A stretch of DNA of 44,277 bases from Caryophanales bacterium UBA7476 (GTDB lineage Bacteria; Bacillota_I; Bacilli_A; RF39; UBA660). Of this stretch, positions 32,320-40,550 are shown in pieces. The stretch is from positions 4,393-48,669 of the forward strand of contig DLOU01000001.1 of NCBI GenBank assembly GCA_002477275.1. Direction: 5' to 3'. Both the position numbers and the translations under genes were made by a program. The stretch's first letter is position 1; the number at the start of each line of letters is the position of its first letter. The notes beneath the pieces are model-generated. The model did no database searches. It was not told where the DNA came from and saw nothing but the letters and a program-made list of their open reading frames with translations.

Positions 32320-35261
32320 ATATGTTCATTTAACTTAACACTAACAAGCTTAGAAACACCTGATTCTTGCATTGTAATACCATATAATGTATCAGCATAT
32401 TCCATTGTTTTTTTCTTATGAGTAATTATTAAAAACTGTGTTTTATCTTTATAATGAGCTAAATATTTACCAAATTGAATAACATTAGCTTCATCAAGTG
32501 CAGCTTCAACTTCATCAAATAGACAGAATGGAACTTCTCTTACATTAAGTATTGCAAAAAGAAGTGATATTGCAGTAAGAGTCTTTTCACCACCTGATAA
32601 AAGTGTTATTGATGAAAGCTTCTTACCTGGAGGACTAGCTACTATATCAACACCGGTTGTAAGAATATTAGATGGATCAGTAAGTTTAAGTTCTGCATAA
32701 CCACCAGAAAATAACTCTTTAAATACTTTACCAAACTCTTCATTAACTCTTTTAAAAGTATTAGAGAATTCTTCTTCAATTACTCCATCCATTTCTCTCA
32801 TAATCTCTAGAAGTGAGCTTTCAGCAGAAGTTAAATCATCACGTTGTTTACATAAAAAATCATATCTCGTACTAACTCTTTCATATTCTTCGATAGAAGC
32901 AAGATTAACCATTCCTAAAGCTCTAATATTAGCTTTATATTTATTAACTTGCTCACGAGCAAAGTTTCTATCAACTTCAAGCTCATATTCTTCTCTTGCT
33001 TTTTCATATGTAAGTTGGTACTCAGTATTTAATGTATTTAAATAATTATCAAGATTAATCTCTAATCTATTTATTTTAATATTTAAATCATTCTTTTCTT
33101 TCTCTAAAGTTCTAATAGTACTATTCTTATATTTATATTCATTATTCAAATTATCAAGTTTTTCTTTAATATCATGAATTTCAGTATTTAAAGTATCTAT
33201 TCTATTCTTAATAGTATCTCTTACAGCAGTTTTATCATAATATAGTTTAATAAGTTCTTGTTCCTTCTCATCTACCTGATCATTAACAATATTATTTAGT
33301 GATTCAATTTCTTGTTTAATGATTGAAAGCTCTTCTTCTTTAGAAGTAAATAGTTTATTTTGTTCATTAAGTCTTTGTTCTATACTAACTTTGTTTCTAT
33401 TAAGCTCAAAATTTACTTCTTCAATATCTTCTATTTCATGAGATAAATTATTAATTAATTTACCAAGAGAATCTTTTTCTTCTTCCAAACTAACTTTCTT
33501 TGTCTCTAGTGATTCAAGTTCCTGTCTTATAGTTACACTACTACGTGAATTGCGATTAATATATCCACCAGTCATTGATCCACCAACATTAACAACATCA
33601 CCATCAAGAGTAATAATTTTATACTTATGATTAATCTTTTTTGCAAGAATATTAGCACTATCTAAGTCTTTGACAATAATTACAGTACCAAACTGGTTTT
33701 GAATAATATTTTCATACTTTGCATCATAATTAATTAAATTACTAAGTATTCCTAAATAATTAGAGTCTTCTTCTAAAATAGATAAAGTTAAATTATCTAC
33801 ATATCTTGATTTTATAACAGTAAGTGGAAAGAATGTTGCTCTTCCTAAGCGATTTTCTTTTAAATAACTTATAGCTTTCTTACTAGCTTCTTCATTTTCA
33901 GTTATTATATAGTTTTTATTAGAAAGAATAGCTACTTCCAAAGCTTTAGTATACTGAGAACTTGTATCAACTATATTGCCAATAGTATTATATATTCCAA
34001 ATAAATTATTATTAGAAAGAACTTTTTTAACTTGAATAGGAACACCACTACCATTTTCAAGTTCCAAGTTTAAAGATGAAATTTTATGTCCAACACTGAT
34101 AATATCTTGATCAAGTTTAGAATAATCAAGTACGGATAATCTTTTCCTATTTTTTGTTGTTTCAAGTACGTTACTATTTTTAGTTATTTCTTCTTCTATT
34201 TTACTTAAACTATTTTTAACATCGTTGAAAGAACTTTCAAGTACTTTAATAGATGAATTAATAGAAGCTTCTTTTTCAAGATTATCTCTCAAAAGAGCTT
34301 TACTAGATTCAACACTTGAATTCTTAGATTTCTCTTCAAGAAGTCTTTTCTCAGTATTAATTTTTTCACATTCTTCAACAATTTGTAATAATTTTGAATT
34401 ATATTCACTAAGTTCTTTTTCTTTATCAAGTAATACTCTATTTAATTTCTCAATTTCAATATCATCATTATTTGATGAAACATTTTCAAGAGAAAGCTTA
34501 TCTTCAATCTTTTCAAGTACTTCTTTTAATCTTTTAACCTCTTCATTATCATTAAATATATCAAATGCAAGTAAAGCAACTTCTAATTGTTTTAAGCTTT
34601 CTTTATTATCTAAATATTCTTGTGCTTTTATACTTTGCTCTCTAAGAGGTTCAACTTGAGTTTCAAGTTCTAAAATAATATCATTAACTCTATCTAAGTT
34701 AATATGTGTTTTATCTAGTTTTTTTAAAGCTTCTTCTTTTCTCTTTTTATATTTAACAATTCCAGCAGCATCTTCTATTATTACTCTTCTATCCATAGAT
34801 GAATTAGAAATAATTTTATCTACTTCACCTTGAGAAATAATATTATAAGACTCCTTACCAATACCACTATCAATAAGAAGATTAATAATATCTTTTAATC
34901 TGCATTTATCTCCATTTAAAAAATACTCATTCTCACCAGTTCTAAATACTTTTCTTTTTATTGAAATATCAGTATATGGAACATTTAAATAATGATCATT
35001 ATTATCAAAAACAAGTTCTACAGTTGCTACATTAAGTGGATTACGTGACTTACTACCAGAGAAAATAACATCTGATATAGAACCGTCTCCTCTTAGTTGT
35101 TTAACTGATTGTTCACCTAAAACCCATCTAACAGCATCAACAACGTTACTTTTTCCTGAACCATTAGGTCCAACAATACAAGTAATACGATTATCTAAAT
35201 TAATATCAAGTTTATCAGCAAATGATTTAAAACCATAAGCATTAATTTGTTTCAAGTACAT
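32307..35261 (-). CDS. smc: Chromosome segregation protein SMC (short arms)
   Basis: A 984-residue SMC ATPase. It has Walker A GPNGSGKSN at residues 31-39, long coiled coils on both sides of a hinge (about 410-560, with ENRLGRATFFPL and VVNVGGSMTGGY), the ABC signature in TLLSGGEKTLTAISLLF, and Walker B in CLFDEVEAALD. With ScpA and ScpB it forms the bacterial condensin that organises the chromosome. B. subtilis SMC has 1186 residues; the missing length is in the coiled-coil arms, as heads and hinge are complete. I start at the ATG at 35261 (AGGGTGAAG upstream). An extended -10 lies at 35287-35295. Confidence 0.96.
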   Translation of the reverse strand: MYLKQINAYGFKSFADKLDINLDNRITCIVGPNGSGKSNVVDAVRWVLGEQSVKQLRGDGSISDVIFSGSKSRNPLNVATVELVFDNNDHYLNVPYTDISIKRKVFRTGENEYFLNGDKCRLKDIINLLIDSGIGKESYNIISQGEVDKIISNSSMDRRVIIEDAAGIVKYKKRKEEALKKLDKTHINLDRVNDIILELETQVEPLREQSIKAQEYLDNKESLKQLEVALLAFDIFNDNEEVKRLKEVLEKIEDKLSLENVSSNNDDIEIEKLNRVLLDKEKELSEYNSKLLQIVEECEKINTEKRLLEEKSKNSSVESSKALLRDNLEKEASINSSIKVLESSFNDVKNSLSKIEEEITKNSNVLETTKNRKRLSVLDYSKLDQDIISVGHKISSLNLELENGSGVPIQVKKVLSNNNLFGIYNTIGNIVDTSSQYTKALEVAILSNKNYIITENEEASKKAISYLKENRLGRATFFPLTVIKSRYVDNLTLSILEEDSNYLGILSNLINYDAKYENIIQNQFGTVIIVKDLDSANILAKKINHKYKIITLDGDVVNVGGSMTGGYINRNSRSSVTIRQELESLETKKVSLEEEKDSLGKLINNLSHEIEDIEEVNFELNRNKVSIEQRLNEQNKLFTSKEEELSIIKQEIESLNNIVNDQVDEKEQELIKLYYDKTAVRDTIKNRIDTLNTEIHDIKEKLDNLNNEYKYKNSTIRTLEKEKNDLNIKINRLEINLDNYLNTLNTEYQLTYEKAREEYELEVDRNFAREQVNKYKANIRALGMVNLASIEEYERVSTRYDFLCKQRDDLTSAESSLLEIMREMDGVIEEEFSNTFKRVNEEFGKVFKELFSGGYAELKLTDPSNILTTGVDIVASPPGKKLSSITLLSGGEKTLTAISLLFAILNVREVPFCLFDEVEAALDEANVIQFGKYLAHYKDKTQFLIITHKKKTMEYADTLYGITMQESGVSKLVSVKLNEHIDTL

Positions 35262-35286
35262 ACTCTTCACCCTACTCACTTAATTA

Positions 35287-35295
35287 ATTATAACA
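35287..35295 (-). promoter_or_regulatory. Extended -10 promoter of smc
   Basis: On the minus strand TGTTATAAT sits directly after the T-run of the terminator of the preceding gene. No strong -35 is present, as the upstream bases are the terminator stem. Confidence 0.5.
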
Positions 35296-35328
35296 AAAAA
35301 GAAAAAGAAATAAAAGTTTTATTTCTTT
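35296..35328 (-). terminator. Terminator of the CmpB-like membrane protein gene
   Basis: On the minus strand AAAGAAATAAAA and TTTTATTTCTTT are perfect complements around one base, followed by TTC-type T-runs. The TAA stop (35319-35321) lies within the structure. Confidence 0.7.
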
Positions 35329-36212
35329 GCAGTTAATTTATTTTTTGTTTTATCTATGGTATCCTGTGTATCCTGTTTGATTTTTTCAGCAGTACTAACA
35401 ACAGCACTTTTTGTAGTTTGCGCAACTTTCTTAGTACCATTAACAACTGTTTCTCCTGCCTTTTTAGTTGTATTAACAACAGTTTCTCCAGCTTTAATGG
35501 TCTTTCTTACTGTATTAACTAAAAGTCGTAACTCTTTAAATGAATCTTCATTTACACCATCAATATAAGGAAACGCCTTAAGTAAAAGATTATATAAAGC
35601 AGCATTCTTTCTAATTCTTTCTACAACTTGTTCTTTTGTACTTTCAGTACTATCTTTCTCTTTAGTTCTTTCAATACCAGTTAAAGTAATTCTAATACTA
35701 ATTAAAGTAATAGTAGTAACAACTAAATCAGTAAAAAATATAAGTTCGCATAAAGTTGCAATTGAAATCATTGCTATATGAGGAACTAAATTAAAAATAT
35801 GAAGAACTACAGGCCTTAAAAGATAAACAACAATAAGTCCTGCAAGTCCAAATAAAACTGAATTTAAAAGACATACTCTTCCTTCAATATTAAATGGTTG
35901 TTCAGAGTAATCCCACCATCTTACTTTAAATAGTTTTTCCATTATAAAACTTGTAACATATTCAAGTACTGTACATATAAGAAAACTAAGAGAAAATAAG
36001 GCTTTAGGATCATTATAATAATCTCTTAGTAGAAATAAAACTACAATAGTTCCAACACCATAAATAGGAATATATGGGCCAAGTAAAAAACCTCTGTTCC
36101 ATTCAAATCTATTATCAGTAATTGAACAATAAACAACTTCACAAACGTAGCCAATACAGCTAGCCACAAAAAAGAACATAAATAAATATGAAATTAAATA
36201 CCAAACTTCCAT
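35319..36212 (-). CDS. CmpB-like (putative ABC-transporter type IV) membrane protein with repeat tail
   Basis: A 297-residue protein. Residues 1-175 hold about five membrane helices of the PF06541/CmpB family: FFVASCIGYVCEVVYCS, then FLLGPYIPIYGVG, and LEYVTSFIMEKLFKVRWWDY. This family is widespread in Firmicutes, with unproven function. The tail after about 230 is unusual: two or three repeats of the kind KKAGETVVN followed by KIKQDTQDTIDKTKNKL, an amphipathic lysine/threonine pattern like LEA proteins. SD GGGTGAT, promoter at 36236-36264, and it stands alone between terminators. Confidence 0.85.
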   Translation of the reverse strand: MEVWYLISYLFMFFFVASCIGYVCEVVYCSITDNRFEWNRGFLLGPYIPIYGVGTIVVLFLLRDYYNDPKALFSLSFLICTVLEYVTSFIMEKLFKVRWWDYSEQPFNIEGRVCLLNSVLFGLAGLIVVYLLRPVVLHIFNLVPHIAMISIATLCELIFFTDLVVTTITLISIRITLTGIERTKEKDSTESTKEQVVERIRKNAALYNLLLKAFPYIDGVNEDSFKELRLLVNTVRKTIKAGETVVNTTKKAGETVVNGTKKVAQTTKSAVVSTAEKIKQDTQDTIDKTKNKLTAKK

Positions 36213-36235
36213 AAATCAAATCACCCATCTTCTTA

Positions 36236-36264
36236 ATCTTAACATTTTCTAAATACTATGTCAA
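36236..36264 (-). promoter_or_regulatory. Promoter of the CmpB-like gene
   Basis: On the minus strand TTGACA (36259-36264), 17 bases, TAAGAT (36236-36241), with TGT before the -10 (extended -10). The leader would be about 17-20 bases. Confidence 0.75.
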
Positions 36265-36291
36265 ACAACAATAAATAATATGAATCGAAGC

Positions 36292-36316
36292 AAAAAAAAG
36301 AACTCTTTCGAGTTCT
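36292..36316 (-). terminator. Terminator of the thioester adhesin gene
   Basis: On the minus strand a seven-bp stem (AGAACTC with GAGTTCT) closed by a GAAA tetraloop is followed by seven or eight T. It is a textbook intrinsic terminator 12 bases past the stop. Confidence 0.92.
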
Positions 36317-36327
36317 AATTTATTTTA

Positions 36328-37689
36328 TTAATTGTTTTTACTATATTTCTTTACAACTAATACTGTTCCACCAATTAATCCAGCTCCTAATATTATTGAA
36401 AGAATTGTAGTAAATGGACTTACTCCAGTATCAGGAATAGGTGTTTCACATTCAGCTTTATAAAGAGCTTCTGTAGTTTCTAATCCATCTTTACCATAGT
36501 ATTTGTCACCAACAATCTTACAAATGTTAGTTTCACATTCTTGCTTGTATTTTAACTCAGTTGTTTCTTTTCCATCTCTACCAAAATATTTATCTCCAAC
36601 TATTTTACAAACATTTTCTTCACATTCTTGTTTGTATTTTAATTCAGTTGTTTCTTTTCCATCTTTACCATAGTATTTGTCACCAACAATTTTACAAATG
36701 TTAGTTTCACATTCTTGTTGATATTTTACTTTAGTTGTTTCTTTACCATCTTTACCATAATATTTGTCACCAACAATTTTACAAATGTTTTCTTCACATT
36801 CTTGTTGATATTTTACTTTAGTTGTTTCTTTACCATCTTTACCATAGTATTTACCATTATAGATTTCACAAACTCTCTTAACAGGTGTTATAGTAAATGT
36901 AACACTATCACTAGCAGTTTTAGTAACCTTTTCTGGAACTACGATATCTTGTAAAGCATTGTTGTTAGGAGAGTATCTCTTAACAACTGTAGTAGTACCA
37001 CTTACAGAAATATTAACTTTAAATGAAGTTTTTTCAGTAACTTTATCTGCAGGAACTCTTACATTAAATTTTTCATTAGTACTAAATTCAGTACCATTAC
37101 TTACAACATTACCTTGTGCATTAACAAGTTGAGCATTATTATTACCACTAATTGTAACTTTATATTTGTTAACTCCTGAGAATTTAACAGACATACCACT
37201 AATAGTATAATAATCTCCACTAAGTTTAGCATTAGTATCATTTGCAGTAATCTTAACACTTACAGTTTTACCAGTATAATTAGATTTACTTTTAGCTGTA
37301 TTTGCTATAGAAGCTGCTTTATTACCATTTGTTGTACCATTGAATGCAGCTGGCATAAAGTTACTTCTGTATTTCCATACAGCAAGTTGTGTAACTAAAT
37401 ACCCTGTATCACTTGTATCTGTATAATTATCTAAGATGTATAATAGACCACCATCATTTTCAGTATAACTATATGAAAACTTATGACCTTGATTAGCTCC
37501 TGTTCTTTCAGGAGTTATACAATATCCGTAACCATTAGAAGTATAAAACTTAGTTTCAGTTCTTCCATTGTATGTAATGTATGTTTTCTTGGTTAAAGTA
37601 ACACCAGAATCTGCTTTAACTATGTTGGATTGTAACGCAATAAATGCTATGAAAACAAATATTGCTATTGTCTTAAAATATTTTTTCAT
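36328..37689 (-). CDS. Thioester-domain surface adhesin with Cys-containing repeats and sortase signal
   Basis: A 453-residue wall protein. A signal peptide ends near VKA (24-26). The mature N-terminus is a thioester domain: YCITP with Cys57 and TQLAVW with Gln101 are the pair that forms an internal thioester able to bind host amines covalently. Beta-rich domains follow. Residues 273-417 are five 29-residue repeats, each with two cysteines and KYYGKDGKETT. The end has IPDTG (an LPxTG variant), a hydrophobic helix (TTILSIILGAGLIGG) and a basic tail, so a sortase should anchor it. The start is the ATG at 37689 after GGAGGGGG. It is a single-gene unit with its own promoter and terminator. Confidence 0.9.
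   Translation of the reverse strand: MKKYFKTIAIFVFIAFIALQSNIVKADSGVTLTKKTYITYNGRTETKFYTSNGYGYCITPERTGANQGHKFSYSYTENDGGLLYILDNYTDTSDTGYLVTQLAVWKYRSNFMPAAFNGTTNGNKAASIANTAKSKSNYTGKTVSVKITANDTNAKLSGDYYTISGMSVKFSGVNKYKVTISGNNNAQLVNAQGNVVSNGTEFSTNEKFNVRVPADKVTEKTSFKVNISVSGTTTVVKRYSPNNNALQDIVVPEKVTKTASDSVTFTITPVKRVCEIYNGKYYGKDGKETTKVKYQQECEENICKIVGDKYYGKDGKETTKVKYQQECETNICKIVGDKYYGKDGKETTELKYKQECEENVCKIVGDKYFGRDGKETTELKYKQECETNICKIVGDKYYGKDGLETTEALYKAECETPIPDTGVSPFTTILSIILGAGLIGGTVLVVKKYSKNN
36439..36873 (-). repeat. Five 87-bp coding repeats in the thioester adhesin gene
   Basis: Five tandem 87-base units encode 29-residue repeats with the frame ICKIVGDKYYGKDGKETT then about ten residues ending in EC. 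Units 1-4 are the most alike; the last (36439-36525) is the most diverged. In-frame recombination between units could change the number of repeats, as is common in surface proteins. Confidence 0.9.
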
Positions 37690-37713
37690 AATATCCCCCT
37701 CCAATTGACTTTT

Positions 37714-37742
37714 ATTATAACATAAAACTTTAATTTTTGCAA
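37714..37742 (-). promoter_or_regulatory. Promoter of the thioester adhesin gene
   Basis: On the minus strand TTGCAA (37737-37742), 17 bases, TATAAT (37714-37719), with TGT before the -10 (extended -10). Confidence 0.75.
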
Positions 37743-37788
37743 CCCTTAATTTAAAAATAACACATTATTAGAACAAATACAAGTAAAA

Positions 37789-39105
37789 TTATGGTTCAAG
37801 TCTATTAGGACCTCTAAATAAGAATTGAGTCTCTTTTAAACTATTCGTTCCAAGAAGTAGCATAGTTAATCTATCAACTCCAAGAGCAAAACCACCATGT
37901 GGTGGACAACCATATTTAAAGAAATCTAAATAGAATTTAACATCATCTTTCAAACCTTTTTCTTCAGCTTGAGCTTTTAATTCTTCATATCTATGTTCTC
38001 TTTGAGCACCAGTAGTGATTTCAGTACCTCTCCAAATTAGATCATATCCTTGAGGAACATCATCTTTTCTCATATGATAAAACGCTCTCTTAGTTTTACT
38101 AAAATCAGTAACAAAGATAAATTCGTGACCATACTCTTCCATAGCAAATCTAGCAGTTAATTTTTCAGATTCACTATTCATATCACCAACATCTTCTTTA
38201 GGAATCTCATAATTATATCTCTTATGAAGTTCTTGATATAAATCATTTAATTTAATTCTAGGAAAAGGTCTAGTAGGAACAACTACTTCAGTACCAAATA
38301 CTTCTTTAATCTTATCCCCATATTCTTCTTTAACTTTAGAAAGACCAGCAACTAGTAATTCTTCTTCTAAATCCATAACATCTTCATATGAATCAATATA
38401 ACTAAATTCAACATCAAAAGAAGTAAATTCAGTTGAATGCCTATTAGTATTAGAATTTTCAGCTCTAAAAGCAGGAGCTACTTCAAATATTTTTTCAAAA
38501 CCACTAGCCATAGCCATTTGTTTATAGAATTGTGGACTTTGAGCAAGATAAGCTTTTCTATCAAAATATTTAACTTCAAATACTTCACTTCCAGATTCAG
38601 AAGCTGCACCAATTAATTTAGGTGTATGTATTTCAATAAAATCATTATCATAAAGATATTCTCTCATACCCTTAACAAAAGAAGTTTGTACTTTAAACAT
38701 AAGTAAATTCTTTTCACTTCTTAAATCTATAAATCTATAGTCTAGTCTAGTATCTAAGTTAACAGATTCTATTTTCTTATAATTAAATGGTATTTCGTTA
38801 CTACTTTCACTAAGAATAGTTATATCAGTAGGAATAAGTTCCATTCCATTTAATTTTACTTTAGGACTTTCTAATAATTTACCAGTAACTTTTATAACAC
38901 TTTCAGGTGTAAGTTTGGAAACAAGTTCTACTAAATCTTTGTTTTTTTCTTCACTTTTTTCAATAGTAACTTGAACTTTACCAGTAGAATCTCTAAGAAC
39001 AATAAATTGTACCCATTGTAAATCTCTGACACTATCAACTACACCACTAAATTCTATGTCTTTATCAAAATATTTATTTAAATCAATTGCATTAATTTTT
39101 TTCAT
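37789..39105 (-). CDS. aspS: Aspartyl-tRNA synthetase, archaeal/eukaryal type
   Basis: At 438 residues this AspRS lacks the GAD insertion that makes most bacterial AspRS about 590 residues long, and matches the archaeal-type enzyme: N-terminal OB-fold anticodon domain (about 15-105), then the class II core with motif 2 (FRAENSNTNRHSTEFTS) and motif 3 (GGFALGVDRLTMLLLG). Archaeal-type AspRS in bacteria are often non-discriminating and also charge tRNA-Asn for the GatCAB route. In the OB-fold the usual GWV reads GVV (Val22), which may bear on tRNA choice, but I cannot settle this from sequence. It starts nine bases after the hisS stop (SD TAGGAGTG). Confidence 0.94.
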   Translation of the reverse strand: MKKINAIDLNKYFDKDIEFSGVVDSVRDLQWVQFIVLRDSTGKVQVTIEKSEEKNKDLVELVSKLTPESVIKVTGKLLESPKVKLNGMELIPTDITILSESSNEIPFNYKKIESVNLDTRLDYRFIDLRSEKNLLMFKVQTSFVKGMREYLYDNDFIEIHTPKLIGAASESGSEVFEVKYFDRKAYLAQSPQFYKQMAMASGFEKIFEVAPAFRAENSNTNRHSTEFTSFDVEFSYIDSYEDVMDLEEELLVAGLSKVKEEYGDKIKEVFGTEVVVPTRPFPRIKLNDLYQELHKRYNYEIPKEDVGDMNSESEKLTARFAMEEYGHEFIFVTDFSKTKRAFYHMRKDDVPQGYDLIWRGTEITTGAQREHRYEELKAQAEEKGLKDDVKFYLDFFKYGCPPHGGFALGVDRLTMLLLGTNSLKETQFLFRGPNRLEP

Positions 39106-39114
39106 AATACACTC

Positions 39115-40467
39115 CTATTCATGATTATGGCATTTACAGTCATGACCACATTCGCAAGAATCATGATGATCATCACATCCACAATCGCAGCTATCTTCCA
39201 TATCAACAAGTTGTTCATCTAAATAATACATAATATATTCAATAGATATTTTATCTTCTTGTTTTGTCTCTGTATTTTTAATTTGAACTTCACCATTATC
39301 TAAATCTTCACTATTTAATATAAGTAAAAATTTACTATTAAGTCTTTCAGCTTGTTTAAATTGTGATTTTAAACTTCTACCAGTATACTCCATATCAACA
39401 GTAAAACCACTCATTCTAAGTTCTTGCTGTAAATATACTGCATATTTTCTTTCTTCTTCATTAACATACATAATAAATACATCAATATCTTCTTTTATAG
39501 GAAGTTTAACTTCTTGTTCTTTTAAAGCAAGAACAACTCTACTTATTCCAGAAGCAAATCCTATACATGCAGTATCAGGCCCACCTAATTGTTTTACAAG
39601 ACCATTATATCTTCCACCAGCACCAATAGTTTGAGCATTACTTAATCCTGGAGAATCAATCTTTATTTCAAATACAGTATGATTATAATAGTCAAGTCCT
39701 CTTACTATCTTAGGATCAACTACATATTTAACTTCTAATATATCTAAATAAGATTTTAACTCTTCAAATCTTTCTTTACTCTCTTTATTTAGATAATCAA
39801 TTGTAGTAGGACAACCTTTTAAAATATCACTATCTCCATCAATTTTACAATCAAGTATTCTAAGAGGATTCTTTTCTATTCTCTTTTTACAATCATCACA
39901 AAGTTTATCTTTATTAGGTTCTAAAAACTCAAGTAGAGCTTTTCTATAATTATCACGAGATTCACTATCACCAAGTGAATTAATATGAACTTTAATATCT
40001 TTAAGTCCAAGCATTTTATAAATATTTACAGCTGCCGAAATAACTTCTGCATCACTGATTGGATCATCAGTACCTAATACTTCAAACCCAAATTGTGTAA
40101 GTTCACGATCACGACCTAATTGGGGCCTTTCATATCTATACATTGTTCCATTGTAATAACATTTAACAGGAAGACTCTCACCATACATTTTATTCTCAAT
40201 AAAACTTCTTACTACACCCGCAGTTCCTTCTGGTCTTAAAGTCATCTTTCTATCAGCTCTATCAGTAAAATCATAAGTTTCTTTAGTAACTATATCAGTT
40301 GATTCACCAATACCTCTATGAAAAAGTTCAGTAGATTCAAATATAGGAGTTCTAATATAATTATAGTTATACTTCTCCATTACCCCATCAACTATTTCTT
40401 CAATATATTTCCATATTTTAGCATCACGACCATATATATCACTAGTACCTTTTGGTTTTGTTATCAT
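39115..40467 (-). CDS. hisS: Histidyl-tRNA synthetase with Cys/His-rich C-terminal tail
   Basis: A 450-residue HisRS with the class II core and HisRS-specific motifs: TLRPEGTAGVVRS, YERPQLGR, the histidine-loop GLDYYNHTVFE and GAGGRYNGL, and a C-terminal anticodon-binding domain (about 325-420). It is unusual in ending with about 25 residues rich in cysteine and histidine (SCDCGCDDHHDSCECGHD, then CKCHNHE; seven Cys, five His), absent from ordinary HisRS, which stops near residue 420. The tail resembles a metal-binding or metallothionein-like end and is encoded without frameshift. SD GGAGG. The gene is followed closely by aspS, a common pairing. Confidence 0.95.
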   Translation of the reverse strand: MITKPKGTSDIYGRDAKIWKYIEEIVDGVMEKYNYNYIRTPIFESTELFHRGIGESTDIVTKETYDFTDRADRKMTLRPEGTAGVVRSFIENKMYGESLPVKCYYNGTMYRYERPQLGRDRELTQFGFEVLGTDDPISDAEVISAAVNIYKMLGLKDIKVHINSLGDSESRDNYRKALLEFLEPNKDKLCDDCKKRIEKNPLRILDCKIDGDSDILKGCPTTIDYLNKESKERFEELKSYLDILEVKYVVDPKIVRGLDYYNHTVFEIKIDSPGLSNAQTIGAGGRYNGLVKQLGGPDTACIGFASGISRVVLALKEQEVKLPIKEDIDVFIMYVNEEERKYAVYLQQELRMSGFTVDMEYTGRSLKSQFKQAERLNSKFLLILNSEDLDNGEVQIKNTETKQEDKISIEYIMYYLDEQLVDMEDSCDCGCDDHHDSCECGHDCKCHNHE

Positions 40468-40488
40468 ATATCCTCCTTCAAATTAAAA

Positions 40489-40526
40489 GGAATAAAGAGT
40501 TTATCCCCGTTATTCCATTATAAACT
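40489..40526 (-). promoter_or_regulatory. Possible alternative hairpins in the hisS leader
   Basis: Two overlapping stems can form on the minus strand. One pairs AGTTTAT (40520-40526 read in reverse) with ATAAACT (40498-40504). The other pairs GGAATAA (40510-40516) with TTATTCC (40489-40495), followed by TTTTAATTT just before the SD. They exclude each other, as in an attenuator. No T-box consensus is present. This is AT-rich sequence and may be coincidence. Confidence 0.25.
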
Positions 40527-40550
40527 TTTTTTTAATTTAAAACAACCAAA

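Noticed and set aside
34225..34659. Plus-strand open frame of 144 codons
   Set aside because: It is antisense to the SMC coiled coil; the Ser/Leu-rich product mirrors Glu/Lys-rich codons and has no family features.
36439..36873. Regular 87-base repeats that could suggest a CRISPR array
   Set aside because: The repeats are in frame, encode a conserved 29-residue unit with no variable spacers, and lie inside a surface protein gene.
37751..37769. Weak hairpin after aspS as a terminator
   Set aside because: Only a five-bp AT stem with a short T-run; too weak to report as a feature.
40468..40550. T-box riboswitch before hisS
   Set aside because: No T-box bulge consensus, no specifier-loop architecture, and the leader is too short.
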